Shown in pieces: positions 1-10,361 of a DNA stretch of 64,000 nt; the first letter of the stretch is position 1, and each line of letters starts with the position of its first letter. This DNA comes from Marsupella aquatica (lineage: Eukaryota > Marchantiophyta), in the NCBI GenBank assembly GCA_973895155.1, contig OZ316894.1, forward strand, positions 15,438,001-15,502,000, written 5' to 3'. The notes under the pieces are model-generated. The model made no database searches, was not told the DNA's origin, and saw only the letters and a list, made by a program, of their open reading frames with translations. Both the position numbers and the translations under genes were made by a program.

Positions 1-3000
1 CGAAGGCCTTAATACTAATTCGGCACCATCTATGCGAGCCATTGAAGAAACAATACATGAACGAATTCAATCCCCGGCTACTATGGGATGACCTACAATC
101 CCGTTTCGATCACATTCGAACTATCTACCTACCCGCAGCTCGCCACGACTGGATCAATCTGCGCGTCCAAGACTACAAGACGGTCGCAGATTATAACAGT
201 GAGCTATTCAGGATCATCGCACAACTGGCCATCTGCGGCCAACCAATAAACGATGCAGAGCAGATCGAAAAAACACTGTCAACTCTTCATTCTTCAAACC
301 TTATCCTCTCTACACAATACAGGAATATGGCCTTTACCAAATACTCCGAACTAATTGCGCATATGCTGCTGGCTGAAAAGCACCAGCTCCTACTACTACA
401 AAATTCGCAGAAACGCCCACCGGGGACCCTCCCGTCCACATCAGCTCCCGAGACCAACTACGCCACACCACAGAGGGGAGAATCAAGAAACTATCGAGGC
501 CGCGCAGGCACCAGGGGACGCAGCCCGAATAGGGGTCGAAGCAATAACTTTCAACGAGGCGGCAGAGGGAATTTCCACCGAGGACGCGGCCAAGGCAGAT
601 CGAGATACAACGGCAGGAGCTCGTGGAACACCTGGACGAGAGAGAACAATAATCAGAATCGCACGAAGTTCAACGAGGACCAGCACAACCAACGAGATAT
701 GACCACCAACCCCCCTCTCTGTTTTCGCTGTGGAACTAAAGGGCACATTCAGAAACACTGCAGAGCACCTTCACATCTAGTAGCCCTTTATAAGAAAAGC
801 ATGAACACAAACGCACCTGAAACATATGGCACTTTCATGGACTCCGCTGAGATCCTTCCCGAGATCAACATGATTATAAGGAACCACACAAAGAACCCAA
901 ACAATCCTCACTCATGTATAGTCGATAGTGGGACCTCACATTCAATTCTGAAAAATAAGGAATACTTTACCCACATAACCCCATCACAGCGAAAGGTCAC
1001 CACCATAATGGGCCAACATCAGTTAGAGGAGGGCTACGGACCTGCAACCGTCACATTACCACAAGGCACAGTGATAAAGATACACTCTGCCATATACGCA
1101 CCCAAAGCCACCAGGAACCTCCTAAGTGTTGGAGACATAAGAGCCAACGATCTGCATATCCAAACTGGGACTTCCAACAAACTCGAAGTCCTACATATCA
1201 CATCCAAGACTCCACAGAACAATGGGATCCTGGAAACACTAAAAGCCCATCACCCCGGCTTTTATACTACCAACATACACAGCTTCCATACCGAGCCAGA
1301 GAATCAAAAGCCACAAAACCCCATCACAGAGATCTGGCACAGGAGACTTGGCCACCCGGGCCTTAACATGTTCCAGAGAATCGTTAAACAGACCAAGGGC
1401 ATACCGCCTACAGTACACCCCACATCTATGCTCGGACCATGCCTTGCCTGTTCACAAGGTAAACTGATAATAAGGCCCTCACCAACCCCACCTGGAACCA
1501 GAATCCCCAACTTTCTGGAACGGATCCACGCAGATGTATGTGGACCGATCGACCCCCCTAGTGGCCCATTCCGCTTTTACCTAGCAGTAATAGATGCCTC
1601 AACTAAATGGTCCCAAATCTCACTCCTATCCACAAGAAATCTAGTTTTCCCTCGCTTACTGGCTCACATCTTGAAACTAAGAGCACAATTCCCGGATAAC
1701 CAGATCCAGACAATCAGAGTGGACAATGCAGGGGAATTTACCTCCAAAACCTTTGAAGACTTTTGCACTGCTACAGGCATAGACGTACAGTACCCCGTCC
1801 CCCACGTCCACTTCCAAAACGGGACAGCGGAATCGTTGATAAAACGCCTCCAAATAATTGCCAGACCAATACTGATGCAGAGCAACCTCCCCACAACCGC
1901 ATGGGGACATGCCATCCTACACTCTGCCACACTACTCAGTTACAGACCGTCAGCATACAACTCAAGCTCACCACACACTCTGGCACTCGGCACCATCCCC
2001 AACATAACTCACCTTCGAACCTTTGGCTGCCAAGTAATGGTACCAATACTGGGCCCCAAACGAACCAAAATGGGCCCTCAGCGGCAAGCAGGAATATACA
2101 TTGGATGTGATTCCACATCCATCATTCGATACCTGGAACCCACCACAGCCGACGTTTTTAAGGCCCGATTCAGCGACTGCCACTTCTATGAAACTACATT
2201 TCCAAAACTACAAACAAGACAGGAAACAGATAGCGACAAATCTCTCACCTGGCAAATCCAATCTGCATTTTGGCAGGATCCCCGAACTAGCCAATCTGAC
2301 ACGGAAGTTAAAAGAATACTCCACCTCACAAACCTGATAGAACACCTACCAGACTCTTTTGCAGATGCCGCAAAAATAACCCGATCACACATACCGGCAG
2401 CAAACACACCTTCGCGCATACAGATGGACATCCAACCGGCAACTGTAACCTCACCACGAGCAAAGCGGGGCCGCCCCCTAGGAGCTACAGACAAACAACC
2501 CAGACAAAGGAAAGCAGCACCTCCAAGAGCTCCATCACCACATTCAGAACTGCCAACCCCTCAGACCACCACACCAGAAGATAACGACGAGATCGCTATC
2601 AATTATGGAAGCACAGGGCACATATGGGACAGAACACACACAACAATAGATGATAAATTCGCGTTCCATATATCCCAACAAATAGACGAAGACTCACATG
2701 ATCCAAAGACAATCCGGGAAGCACAAACCCACTCAGACTGGCCCGAGTGGGAAAAAGCAATTAACCTAGAACTAGACTCCCTTATATCTCGCCATGTCTT
2801 CGGCCCCATCACTCCAGCAGCACCAGGCATTCACCTCACAGGCTGCAGATGGACCTTTGTGAAGAAACGGAATGCACAGGGGGAAGTAGTCAGACATAAG
2901 GCCCGACTAGTAGCAAAGGGCTTTACCCAAATCCCGGGCCGTGACTACGACCTCACGTACTCCCCAGTGATGGACGCCATCACTTACCGCTACCTAATCA

Positions 3001-4448
3001 CCTTTTCACAGTACCACAACTTATCCATGCACCAACTGGACATAGTGACGGCATACTTATATGGGCACCTGGACACAGTTATACACATGGAAGCACCACC
3101 CGAGTTGATACAACGTGTGGAACACCACTGCCAGGGGGAGCAGACACCCATGAGACTAGATCACACTGAGAAAAGCAAATTCGATCACACCAATGAGGCA
3201 GTACTACATACAATAGCCAAATCAATTGCACTAAAAGCTTCTTCAAAGCAAATGCTCACCAAGCAAACTCGTTTTGCAGTGCAAGTCCTTCGCTCCATGT
3301 ATGGCCTGAAACAGAGCGGCCTAACTTGGTATAAGAGATTTAAATCTGAAATGTTAACCATGGGATTTAAAAATTCAGATATCACACCTTGCATATTCCT
3401 CAAGCAGGAAGGACGTGAAGTTATAATCATTGCAATATATGTGGATGACCTGAACTTATTCGGGACCAGCCGAATCATGCTGGAAACTATCCAATTACTG
3501 AAAAAGGCATTTGAGGTGCGAGACTTGGGACAGACTACTTTCTGCCTCGGCCTACAATTCGAACATCTGCCAAATGGAATCCTACTGCACCAATCTACTT
3601 ATACAAGAAAAATACTGAAGCAATTCAATATGCATCAGTCCAAACCAGTCAAATCCCCAATGGACATTCGCTCATTGGATATGGACAAGGACATTTTCCG
3701 GAAGAGGAACGAGAACGAGCCACTACTTGGCTCAGACAAACCATACCTATCTGCAATAGGGGTCCTGATGTTCCTCGCTAACCAGACAAGACCCGATCTG
3801 GCATTCTCAGTGAACCTACTGGCACGCCATAGCGCAACGCCAACCATAAGACACTGGAACGGCATTAAAAGAATCTTCAGATACTTAAGAGGCACGACAG
3901 ACCTCGGCTTATTCTACCCCAAGCATGATACTTACTTACTTACCGGGTACGCGGATGCAGGATACCTGTCGGACCCCGCAGATGCGAAATCACAGACAGG
4001 GTATGTGTTCCTGATGGGCAATACGGCCATCTCATGGAGGAGCAACAAGCAAACATTGACCACAACCTCGTCAAACCACTCCGAAATAATCGCATTATAC
4101 GAGGCGAGCCGGGAATGCATATGGCTACGCAATGTGATCAACCACATACACGAAAACACAGGCATACCGAGATTGACCACACCCACACAACTCTATGAAG
4201 ACAATAGACCGTGTGTCGATCAAATCCAAGCAGGGTTCATCAAGGGAGACAGAACGAAACACATTGCACCTAAGTTTTTCTTTACTCACGAGCAGCAGAA
4301 CAAAAGCATCGCAGTTCAGTGGATCTCTAGCGAATCCAACTCTGCAGACATGTTTACGAAAGCACTCCCACCGAATCTACACAACCAGCATACACACTCG
4401 ATAGGGATGCGAAGCCTATCTCAACTGCAGACCGGATCGAATCAATAA
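1..4448 (+). CDS. Ty1/copia gag-pol polyprotein (5' partial)
   Basis: One frame encodes a complete copia protein set and stays open to the first base, so the start lies outside the window; codons upstream of 42 still read as copia Gag (RHHLCEPLKKQY). Counting from base 42, a UBN2-type Gag leads to an Arg/Gly-rich stretch and a CCHC knuckle (CFRCGTKGHIQKHC, about residue 227). Then come the protease DSGTS motif (about 295), the HRRLGHPG pre-integrase region (about 432), integrase with HADVCGP, DNAGEF and NGTAES acidic residues (about 497-600), reverse transcriptase with GCRWTFVKKRN and YVDDLNLFG (about 934-1140), and RNase H with GYADAGYLSD (about 1303). Some 1,468 residues without a stop or shift is normal copia length and contrasts with every other element here, so this copy may be recent. 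The product would be processed into Gag, protease, integrase and RT/RNase H. Confidence 0.95.
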   Translation, partial: KALILIRHHLCEPLKKQYMNEFNPRLLWDDLQSRFDHIRTIYLPAARHDWINLRVQDYKTVADYNSELFRIIAQLAICGQPINDAEQIEKTLSTLHSSNLILSTQYRNMAFTKYSELIAHMLLAEKHQLLLLQNSQKRPPGTLPSTSAPETNYATPQRGESRNYRGRAGTRGRSPNRGRSNNFQRGGRGNFHRGRGQGRSRYNGRSSWNTWTRENNNQNRTKFNEDQHNQRDMTTNPPLCFRCGTKGHIQKHCRAPSHLVALYKKSMNTNAPETYGTFMDSAEILPEINMIIRNHTKNPNNPHSCIVDSGTSHSILKNKEYFTHITPSQRKVTTIMGQHQLEEGYGPATVTLPQGTVIKIHSAIYAPKATRNLLSVGDIRANDLHIQTGTSNKLEVLHITSKTPQNNGILETLKAHHPGFYTTNIHSFHTEPENQKPQNPITEIWHRRLGHPGLNMFQRIVKQTKGIPPTVHPTSMLGPCLACSQGKLIIRPSPTPPGTRIPNFLERIHADVCGPIDPPSGPFRFYLAVIDASTKWSQISLLSTRNLVFPRLLAHILKLRAQFPDNQIQTIRVDNAGEFTSKTFEDFCTATGIDVQYPVPHVHFQNGTAESLIKRLQIIARPILMQSNLPTTAWGHAILHSATLLSYRPSAYNSSSPHTLALGTIPNITHLRTFGCQVMVPILGPKRTKMGPQRQAGIYIGCDSTSIIRYLEPTTADVFKARFSDCHFYETTFPKLQTRQETDSDKSLTWQIQSAFWQDPRTSQSDTEVKRILHLTNLIEHLPDSFADAAKITRSHIPAANTPSRIQMDIQPATVTSPRAKRGRPLGATDKQPRQRKAAPPRAPSPHSELPTPQTTTPEDNDEIAINYGSTGHIWDRTHTTIDDKFAFHISQQIDEDSHDPKTIREAQTHSDWPEWEKAINLELDSLISRHVFGPITPAAPGIHLTGCRWTFVKKRNAQGEVVRHKARLVAKGFTQIPGRDYDLTYSPVMDAITYRYLITFSQYHNLSMHQLDIVTAYLYGHLDTVIHMEAPPELIQRVEHHCQGEQTPMRLDHTEKSKFDHTNEAVLHTIAKSIALKASSKQMLTKQTRFAVQVLRSMYGLKQSGLTWYKRFKSEMLTMGFKNSDITPCIFLKQEGREVIIIAIYVDDLNLFGTSRIMLETIQLLKKAFEVRDLGQTTFCLGLQFEHLPNGILLHQSTYTRKILKQFNMHQSKPVKSPMDIRSLDMDKDIFRKRNENEPLLGSDKPYLSAIGVLMFLANQTRPDLAFSVNLLARHSATPTIRHWNGIKRIFRYLRGTTDLGLFYPKHDTYLLTGYADAGYLSDPADAKSQTGYVFLMGNTAISWRSNKQTLTTTSSNHSEIIALYEASRECIWLRNVINHIHENTGIPRLTTPTQLYEDNRPCVDQIQAGFIKGDRTKHIAPKFFFTHEQQNKSIAVQWISSESNSADMFTKALPPNLHNQHTHSIGMRSLSQLQTGSNQ

Positions 4449-5160
4449 ACTCGAGACACAATGATCGGAATGCAGACACGACATCACAGGTACGCCAGGT
4501 CACAAAGAATCACTCGGTGAAGCACTTAGAACATGGAGGAGCCGCAACAACGAACCTGGGAGAAACAAGAACCAACATCGATTCGACCATCGACAGTGAG
4601 AAGCTCAACTGGCAACCTTCAGGGGGAGATTCGCCCGACCTCCATCTCCGAATCCACTTACAACGTGAAGCAATCGAAAGCGAATCTTCCCCCACTCGAA
4701 CCGAAGAGCTCCCTACTCACAAACGAAACAATCGACCACACAATCCGCAAATACATTAGGGCGTTTACACTTCATTCCTATTACCTACACTAGACTTTAC
4801 AAGTAATTTACCACTAACACAACACAATTACACTTACGAATTACATTTTTAAGAAGGAATGGTAACACTCTTTCCCCCCACAAGAAAGGAGGGGGGGTTT
4901 TAATGAGGTTACATTCCCACCACCTAGAGTAAACTAAATGTGGGTGCAACATTCCTTCCCAAGACCATGTTACACCCAAGGGTTAACTCTAGTCTAACTA
5001 AGGTTAGACCTACCACAGTTGGTTAAGACTAACCGCCTAACTACCCTACCTGCCTAAGGGACTATATGTATTGGAAGAGGAATGAATAAAGGAGTTAGTT
5101 GTTGATGAGCTACAACAATGCCATTATTTGTTTGTAGTGTGAGTCATGTTATGTAGATTT
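4449..5160 (+). other. 3' end of the copia element; probable LTR not resolved
   Basis: A purine run at 4620-4628 (AGGGGGAGA) is a candidate polypurine tract. A second G-rich run lies at 4887-4897. From about 4968 the sequence starts TGTTACACCC and has AGTCTAACTAAGGTTAGAC-like words, a TATA-like ACTATATGTA (about 5060) and AATAAA (about 5085). This resembles a copia LTR. The 5' LTR is outside the window, so the borders cannot be confirmed. Confidence 0.45.
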
Positions 5161-5600
5161 TAGATGTCAAGAAGGAGTACAAGAATCATGTCCTCTTGGA
5201 GATTCATAGTATCATGCATGTGCTTTCAGTTATCTCATCATGCAGTCATCAATTATGAGTTCCTGTTTTGTCTGAATTACATTGATCACATTGTAAACTA
5301 TTCCATTGGAATTCAAATGATCTACATTTTTGAGCAAGATTGTGATTCTGTTTAATTCTTATTAATGTTTTGTGTAGGATCTCCTTATATGATGCTTTGT
5401 TTCATGTGAATGTCATTCATGCTATGTTCATTTCTTGTATTCAATGTGTTATATTTCTAAAGTTAGAACATCAGGTTTCTATGTATTGTAATGTGGAGTG
5501 CTCTCTCTCCTTATGAACTGTACCTCTGTGTTCATTAGTCATGGTTACAACTTGCATGTGAACCTTATTAATTATAAACATGAGTATATAGAGTCCCAAA
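5161..5600. other. AT-rich spacer without a gene
   Basis: I see no coding region with family features, no RNA gene and no ordered repeat here. Composition is AT-rich and unlike the flanking elements. Confidence 0.5.
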
Positions 5601-5604
5601 TGGT

Positions 5605-5940
5605 TCTATTGTGTGACCCGGGCCAGGGTCTCCATTGGTCTCTCCTGTGACACTAAATGGTCACATGCTAGTCGTTGTTGAATGCGGGTAAGTCATGTAT
5701 GTGACTTACCATGTGACTCATTAAAGTCATATTGCAGTCACGTAGAAACAAGGCTAGACTCCACAATAAAGTCACAGATCAGTCACAAATGGGTATCAAG
5801 CAAGTCACAAATCTCAGTATCAATAGTGACTTCCATTTTTTGGTTTCAACTTTTGCAACTCCAAGGGTCACAGCGTGGGTCAAGTCACGTTGAGTCACAA
5901 TGAAGTCACATGAGCCAAAATGAGTCACATATTGCGGTCT
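5605..5940. repeat. Degenerate GTCACA/TGTGAC word array
   Basis: About twenty copies of GTCAC or GTGAC occur at irregular spacing of 10-25 bases, in both orientations (for example AGTCACAAATGGG, AAGTCACAAATC, GAGTCACAATGAAGTCACA). Spacing is not constant, so it is a word-enriched array rather than a tandem satellite. It abuts the point where similarity of LTR-A copy 1 to the complete copy ends. Confidence 0.6.
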
Positions 5941-6308
5941 CAATTCACCTCGGATTCTTCTAGTGTGCCCACTAGAAAGAGCCACAATCCAGCTTGTAAA
6001 CTTGGCCAATTGTTGCTGTGAAGCGTGGCTGATTACTCCCTGAGTAATAGCACAACCCAACTCTCCCGAGCACACAGCTTCCAAGCCCAACCTTCCTTGC
6101 ACAGAGCTCCTCCCTGCTGCTCGGTCTACGTGAGATCACACAACTGAAGTCCCCCCCTTGCCTCTACCGGGGGCTGCTCTATATACTCTCATACTGAGCC
6201 CAAATCGGTGCATACTATGCTGCTGGAGCCCCATCCCAGCCCTAACAGAGCCGCCACTATCTCTAACTACTGAACCCTAACTCGCAACTTTATTTCTATC
6301 TTGAATTG

Positions 6309-7141
6309 AATCAAGTCACAAACCCCATATGCACTTACACTTGCAGAGGCAGGCTTGTTTCCTTTGGAGATGGAGGCACTCTTCCACACACTCAAATACA
6401 TCATGCGTGTAAGAGAGTTGGAGGAAAACAGATTTCCTTTTCATGCCTTGCTCTCATCTTCAGCTAAAGGGTGGTATGCAGATGTGTGCAGGTGGGCCCA
6501 TGCTTGGGATTTTCCTGAACATGAATGGCCAACACACCCAACTAAGCTAAGAGCAAAACTTGAGCAAAAGGCTTTGCACAAACTTTGGCATGAACCTAGC
6601 CCACGGCAGCAATACTACATGAGAGATGTGAACCCCATGAAGAAATATCGAGAACAAGAATACTTATCTAGCACTATCTCAGTACAACTTAGACAACTTA
6701 TTGCTCAGTATAGACTAAGCTCACACCACCTTGAAGTAGAACAAGGGAGATGGAAGGATATTGACAGGAAAAAGAGGGTTTGTCAACTATGTGATAGCTC
6801 TAGTATAGAGAATGAATATCATGTATTCATTGCTTGCAAGTTTTATGAGGGGGTTAGGATGGCATCTCAAATCTTGGTGAAAGATTTGTATGCATTGTTT
6901 GGTCTGCCCCCTCAGCAACTTGGAAGATATATCTTTGCGGTGGATAGGGAAAGGAGAATAGGTTTGGAAAATCTTTCAGGGCTCTCTAGGTCCATAGTTT
7001 CTTTGAGGACATAGTTGTCCTCTTCTGAGCAATCTCTTTTGGTTGCTCTTTTCTTTGATTGCATTGTACTTTACTTTTTGTGGCAGCTCCTTTGACTTTC
7101 ATGGTCCCGGAGCTTATAATACATTACCATTACCATTACCA
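6309..7141 (+). mobile_element. 5'-truncated LINE insertion
   Basis: Comparison with the two other LTR-A copies shows about 833 extra bases here. The insert ends in a short ATTACC repeat (three units, about 7123-7141), which fits a LINE-type simple-repeat tail. No target duplication is obvious; two bases of the empty site appear to be missing. Confidence 0.75.
6355..7014 (+). pseudogene. LINE reverse transcriptase C-terminal fragment
   Basis: The roughly 219-codon frame has no RT catalytic motif. It has the C-terminal region typical of plant LINE ORF2 proteins, including a zinc-knuckle-like CQLCDSSSIENEYHVFIAC (C-x2-C-x8-H-x4-C) followed by a short tail. The listed start is only the first possible start (TTG); the frame is a 5'-truncated remnant, as expected for incomplete target-primed reverse transcription. 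It lies wholly within the LTR-A insertion and has no independent promoter that I can see. Confidence 0.8.
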
Positions 7142-7319
7142 TATGTACTTCGGATTTGGCCCTCCTCCATAGTTTTTGCGAGCTTGCGCTTCCTCTCCCG
7201 ATTTCTCTATTCAACCATTTTCTGCATGGATAGCAACGTTGGAAGCGGCTTGAGCTCCTCTTTCTAACGAGATCAATTATAGCCGATTTGGTCAAATACA
7301 CAGAGAGTTATGCCCCCAC

Positions 7320-7680
7320 AACCGAGAGAGGGTACTCATTGTTGCGCTAACCCGAGTTACATAGCTAGCCCGAGTTCGGATAACCTAGCTATCCTATCTA
7401 ACCCGGGTAGAGCTAACCCGTGGTTTCGGGTTAGGCCGCTACCCGCTATCCGCTAATCTAGGCTAAGCTGAGCCCGAACCCGAGCTTAGGTTAACCGAAG
7501 TTCAGTCTAACCCGGGCTCAATATAACCCGAACCCGGGTTAAGCCTAAGCTGAAGCCATGCTGACCTGAGCTAAGTTGAAGCCGTGTTGACCTGAGCTAA
7601 GCTGAATCTGAGCTCTCATAAGCTAAGTCGTAGCCTCAGCTTAGGTTAACCTGAAACCGAATCCACTCATTCCGGCCACA
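7320..7680. repeat. AACCCGAG / TAACCCGA word array in LTR-A copy 1
   Basis: Irregular repetitions of GCTAACCCGAG, AACCCGGG and TTAGGCTAA-type words fill this segment. The same LTR position in copy 2 (about 9390-9730) has a similar array, while in copy 3 it is replaced by GGATAGCGGACA words. Confidence 0.7.
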
Positions 7681-7989
7681 AGTTAACCTGTCATACTAAT
7701 GAGGCCGTATCTTTCTTAATACACCTCCATTTCCCGAGTATTTTATATCAATTTTACTCTCCTTGACCAGATCTTTCCAATGCTCTTTACAGATCCGGAT
7801 TTGGTGACGTATTGAAAGAGATATGGTCGTCGATCACCCGCGACATAGCTTTTATTTCCCTACTCAACGCCATGATTGCCCTTATTCTTGCCATTTTGCT
7901 AATTGTTATGCAATATCAATAGCTACTCCTTGCATACAGCAACCTACTTACTCAGATTATAGAATAAGGACCATGTCATCGGCGTCACA

Positions 7990-8445
7990 AGATTTTGACT
8001 ATGGAGGCTGTCTGGACACAAGGAGATCTACAATTGGGTATGTATTTACTCTTGGAGGAGGATGTATCAGTTGGAAATCTATCTTGCAGAAGTGTATATC
8101 TCAGTCTACTACAGAAGTAGAGTATGTTGCAGCAGCAGAAGTAGCAAAGGAACTCAAGCAATTTGGTTGGACAAGTTGATCGCAGAGATGGGTTTAGAGC
8201 ATGGCAAAATATCTCTAAACTATGATAGTCAAAGTGCTCTTCACTTGGCTGCTAACCAGGTGATGGATAGTAGGGTGAAACACATTGATATCAGATACTA
8301 TTTTATCAGGCAAGCAGTGTCTGATAAAACTTTTGAGCTAGTCAAAATTGATGGAAAGCTCAATCCTGTTGATGCCTTTACCAAAGTGATTCCTTTGGAG
8401 AGTTTCTCAAGACACCGTGCTACTTTGCAGGTTTTGCAGTTGTAA
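7990..8445 (+). pseudogene. copia RNase H C-terminal fragment
   Basis: The frame begins within RNase H ([19 protein letters not shown], then CISWKS and [12 protein letters not shown]) and continues, after a one-base frame change near 8153-8162, as [12 protein letters not shown] through DSRVKHIDIRYYF to the stop at 8445. KHIDIRYHF and FTKVIPLE-type motifs mark the end of copia pol. The upstream 1,200 or so codons are absent; the junction coincides with the start of LTR-A copy 1, so the element was broken by that insertion or a later deletion. It is followed by its own polypurine tract and LTR. Confidence 0.9.
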
Positions 8446-8640
8446 TGCAAGTAGAGTTATTTAGCAATGTTGTGACTATTTGTATATGGATTACTCATTC
8501 CAGTTTGGCTACGGCTTAGTTCTAGTTAACCCTTAGTTAACCCTTGTGGTTTTTAGGGGGAGATCTGTTTAGGTGATTGTCTAGAATTTCCCGCTGAGGA
8601 TTCCATATAGTAGCAATTAGTCTAGTCCCCAAGACAAGAG

Positions 8641-8653
8641 TCAAGGGGGAGTT
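8641..8653 (+). other. copia polypurine tract
   Basis: TCAAGGGGGAGTT lies directly before the LTR start TGTTAG at 8654. Its mirror, AGTCAAGGGGGAGAT then TGTTAGG, occurs on the minus strand at 30445-30457, supporting its role as the plus-strand primer. Confidence 0.85.
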
Positions 8654-8999
8654 TGTTAGATATTGCTCTAGTCCTGTGACTCATGAGCTAACCACAGTTA
8701 GGCTAACTTGGGTTAGGACTTAGCTAATGTTAGCGGTAGTGCTATTGTGTATATTGTCAAGGCTGGTGCTAGCCCCTGGTGGAACTTAAGGCTCATTGTT
8801 ACAGAGCTAGTTGAGAGATAGGGAGAGCTTGTGCTGTGGATGTTTGGTATGGTCGGTCGGCCTAGAGTGCAGTAAAGCTCTTGTGTGTTCCCGTGGAAGT
8901 AGTCTCATGTGGAGGTGAACCACGTATCTCTCTATGTCGACTCTTGTACGTTGGATGGTTCATGGGCTTGCAGTTGCAAATGTCGTCTATGTTCAACTC
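8654..8999 (+). repeat. copia 3' LTR (346 bp visible)
   Basis: It starts TGTTAGATATTG after the polypurine tract and is similar along its length to 30444-30102 on the minus strand (shared stretches: GTGCAGTAAAGCTCTTGTGT, ATGTGGAGGTGAACCA, TGGATGGTTCATGGGCTTGC). It ends at the junction with LTR-A copy 2 at about 9000, so the 3' end may be truncated. Confidence 0.85.
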
Positions 9000-9000
9000 A

Positions 9001-10361
9001 GTCTACGTGAGATCACACAACTAAAGTCCCCCCTGCCTCTACCAGGGGGCTGCTCTATATACTCTCATACTAAGCCCAAATGGGTGGATACTATGCTGCT
9101 AGAGCCTCATCCCAGCCCTAATAGAGCCGCCACTATCTCTAATTATTGAACCCTAACTCACAGCTTTATCTCTATCTCGAATTGGCTTTGTACTTTGGAT
9201 TTGGCCCTCCTCCATAGTTTTTGCGAGCTTGTGCCTCCTCTCCCAATTTCTCTATTCAACCATTTGTTGCGTGGAAAGCATCGTGGAAAGCGGCTTGAGC
9301 TCCTCTTTCCAACGAGGTCAATTATAGCTGATTTGGGCAAATACAGAGAAAGTTATGCCCCCGCAACCGAGAGGGGGTACTCACTTCTGCGCTAACCCAA
9401 GTTATATAGCTAACCCAAGTTTGGCTAACCTAGCTATCCTATCTAACCCGAGTAGAGCTAACCTGTGGTCTTGGGTTAGGCCGCTACCTGCTATACGCTA
9501 ATCTAGGCTAAGTTGAGCCTGAACCCGAGCTTATCTATGTTAACCCGAGCCCAAGTTTAGGCTAACCCAAGCCCAAGTTTAGGCTAACCCGAGTTCAGTC
9601 TAACCCAAACCCGGGTTAAGCCTAAGCTGAAGCCATGCTGAGCTCACATAAGCTAAGCCGTGGCCAAGCTTAGGTTAACCCGAACCGAAACCGAAGCCGA
9701 ATCCGTTAATTCCGGCCATAAGTTAACCCGTCACACTAATCAGACAGTATCTTTCTTAATACACCTTTGTTTCCCAAGTGTTTTATATCGATTTTACTTG
9801 CCTTGACCAGAGCTTTCCAATGCTCTTTACAGATCCGGATTTGGTGACGTATTGAAAGAGATATGGTCACCGACCACCCGCGACATAGCTTTTTTATTTC
9901 CCTAACATTCTAAGACTAGACTATGAACCACTAACCTAACTAACAAAATGAAGCTACACATCCAAGACATTCAGATTTCATCATGAGAACAATCACCATA
10001 CCACACAACTTCATATTCAGCTATGGAGACTCGCTTCCTTGAATTATCACGCCTACCTCCGTACCGACATCTTGAAGAGCCTCCATGTTCCATCTTGTTT
10101 GTCAAGAAGATGATATGGTTGAAGAGCTGAATCCTCTCTTCCCTAATTTCTCCTTTGTGGCCTTGACAGTGACTACCTCAGCTGTGTCTGCCTTGGTTGT
10201 GCAGTTTTCAAGCTTAAATACCTTTATCCCTACTCTTAACGCCATGATTGCCCTTATTCTTGTCATCTTGCTAATTGTTATGCAATATCAATAGCTACTC
10301 CTTGCATACAGCAGCCTAGTTAATCAGATTAAAGACTAAGGACCATGTCATCGGCGTCACA
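9001..10361 (-). mobile_element. LTR-A copy 2 (truncated)
   Basis: The minus-strand start TGTGACGCC is at 10361. The copy matches copies 1 and 3 and is cut at 9001, where copia LTR begins. A 322-bp insert at 9905-10226 is absent from the other copies. The GAATTGGC..TGTACTTTGG site is uninterrupted here, which defines the LINE insertion in copy 1. Confidence 0.8.
9905..10226. mobile_element. 322-bp insertion with TCCCTA duplication
   Basis: Copies 1 and 3 read TTTATTTCCCTACTC or the equivalent here. In copy 2 TCCCTA (9899-9904) is repeated at 10227-10232 and flanks 322 unrelated bases that start ACATTCTAAGACTAG. I see no terminal inverted repeat or poly-A, so the class is unknown. Confidence 0.65.

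Larger units (their letters stand above)
5941..7989 (-). mobile_element. LTR-A copy 1 (3'-truncated, split by a LINE)
   Basis: On the minus strand this starts TGTGACGCCGATGACATGG at 7989, like the start of the complete copy at 39632. It matches that copy through the AACCCGAG-word array, the region around 7142-7310 and the segment with TATATAGAG (about 6176-6190 region), down to about 5941. The last kilobase of the full LTR is missing. A LINE fragment (6309-7141) splits it: the uninterrupted copies read GAATTGGC-TATGTACTT across the site. The start abuts copia RNase H coding sequence at 7990. Confidence 0.8.

Noticed and set aside
7043-7301. Short plus- and minus-strand frames after the LINE fragment
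   Set aside because: They lie in the LINE tail and LTR-A sequence and recur only as shadows of the repeat in other copies.
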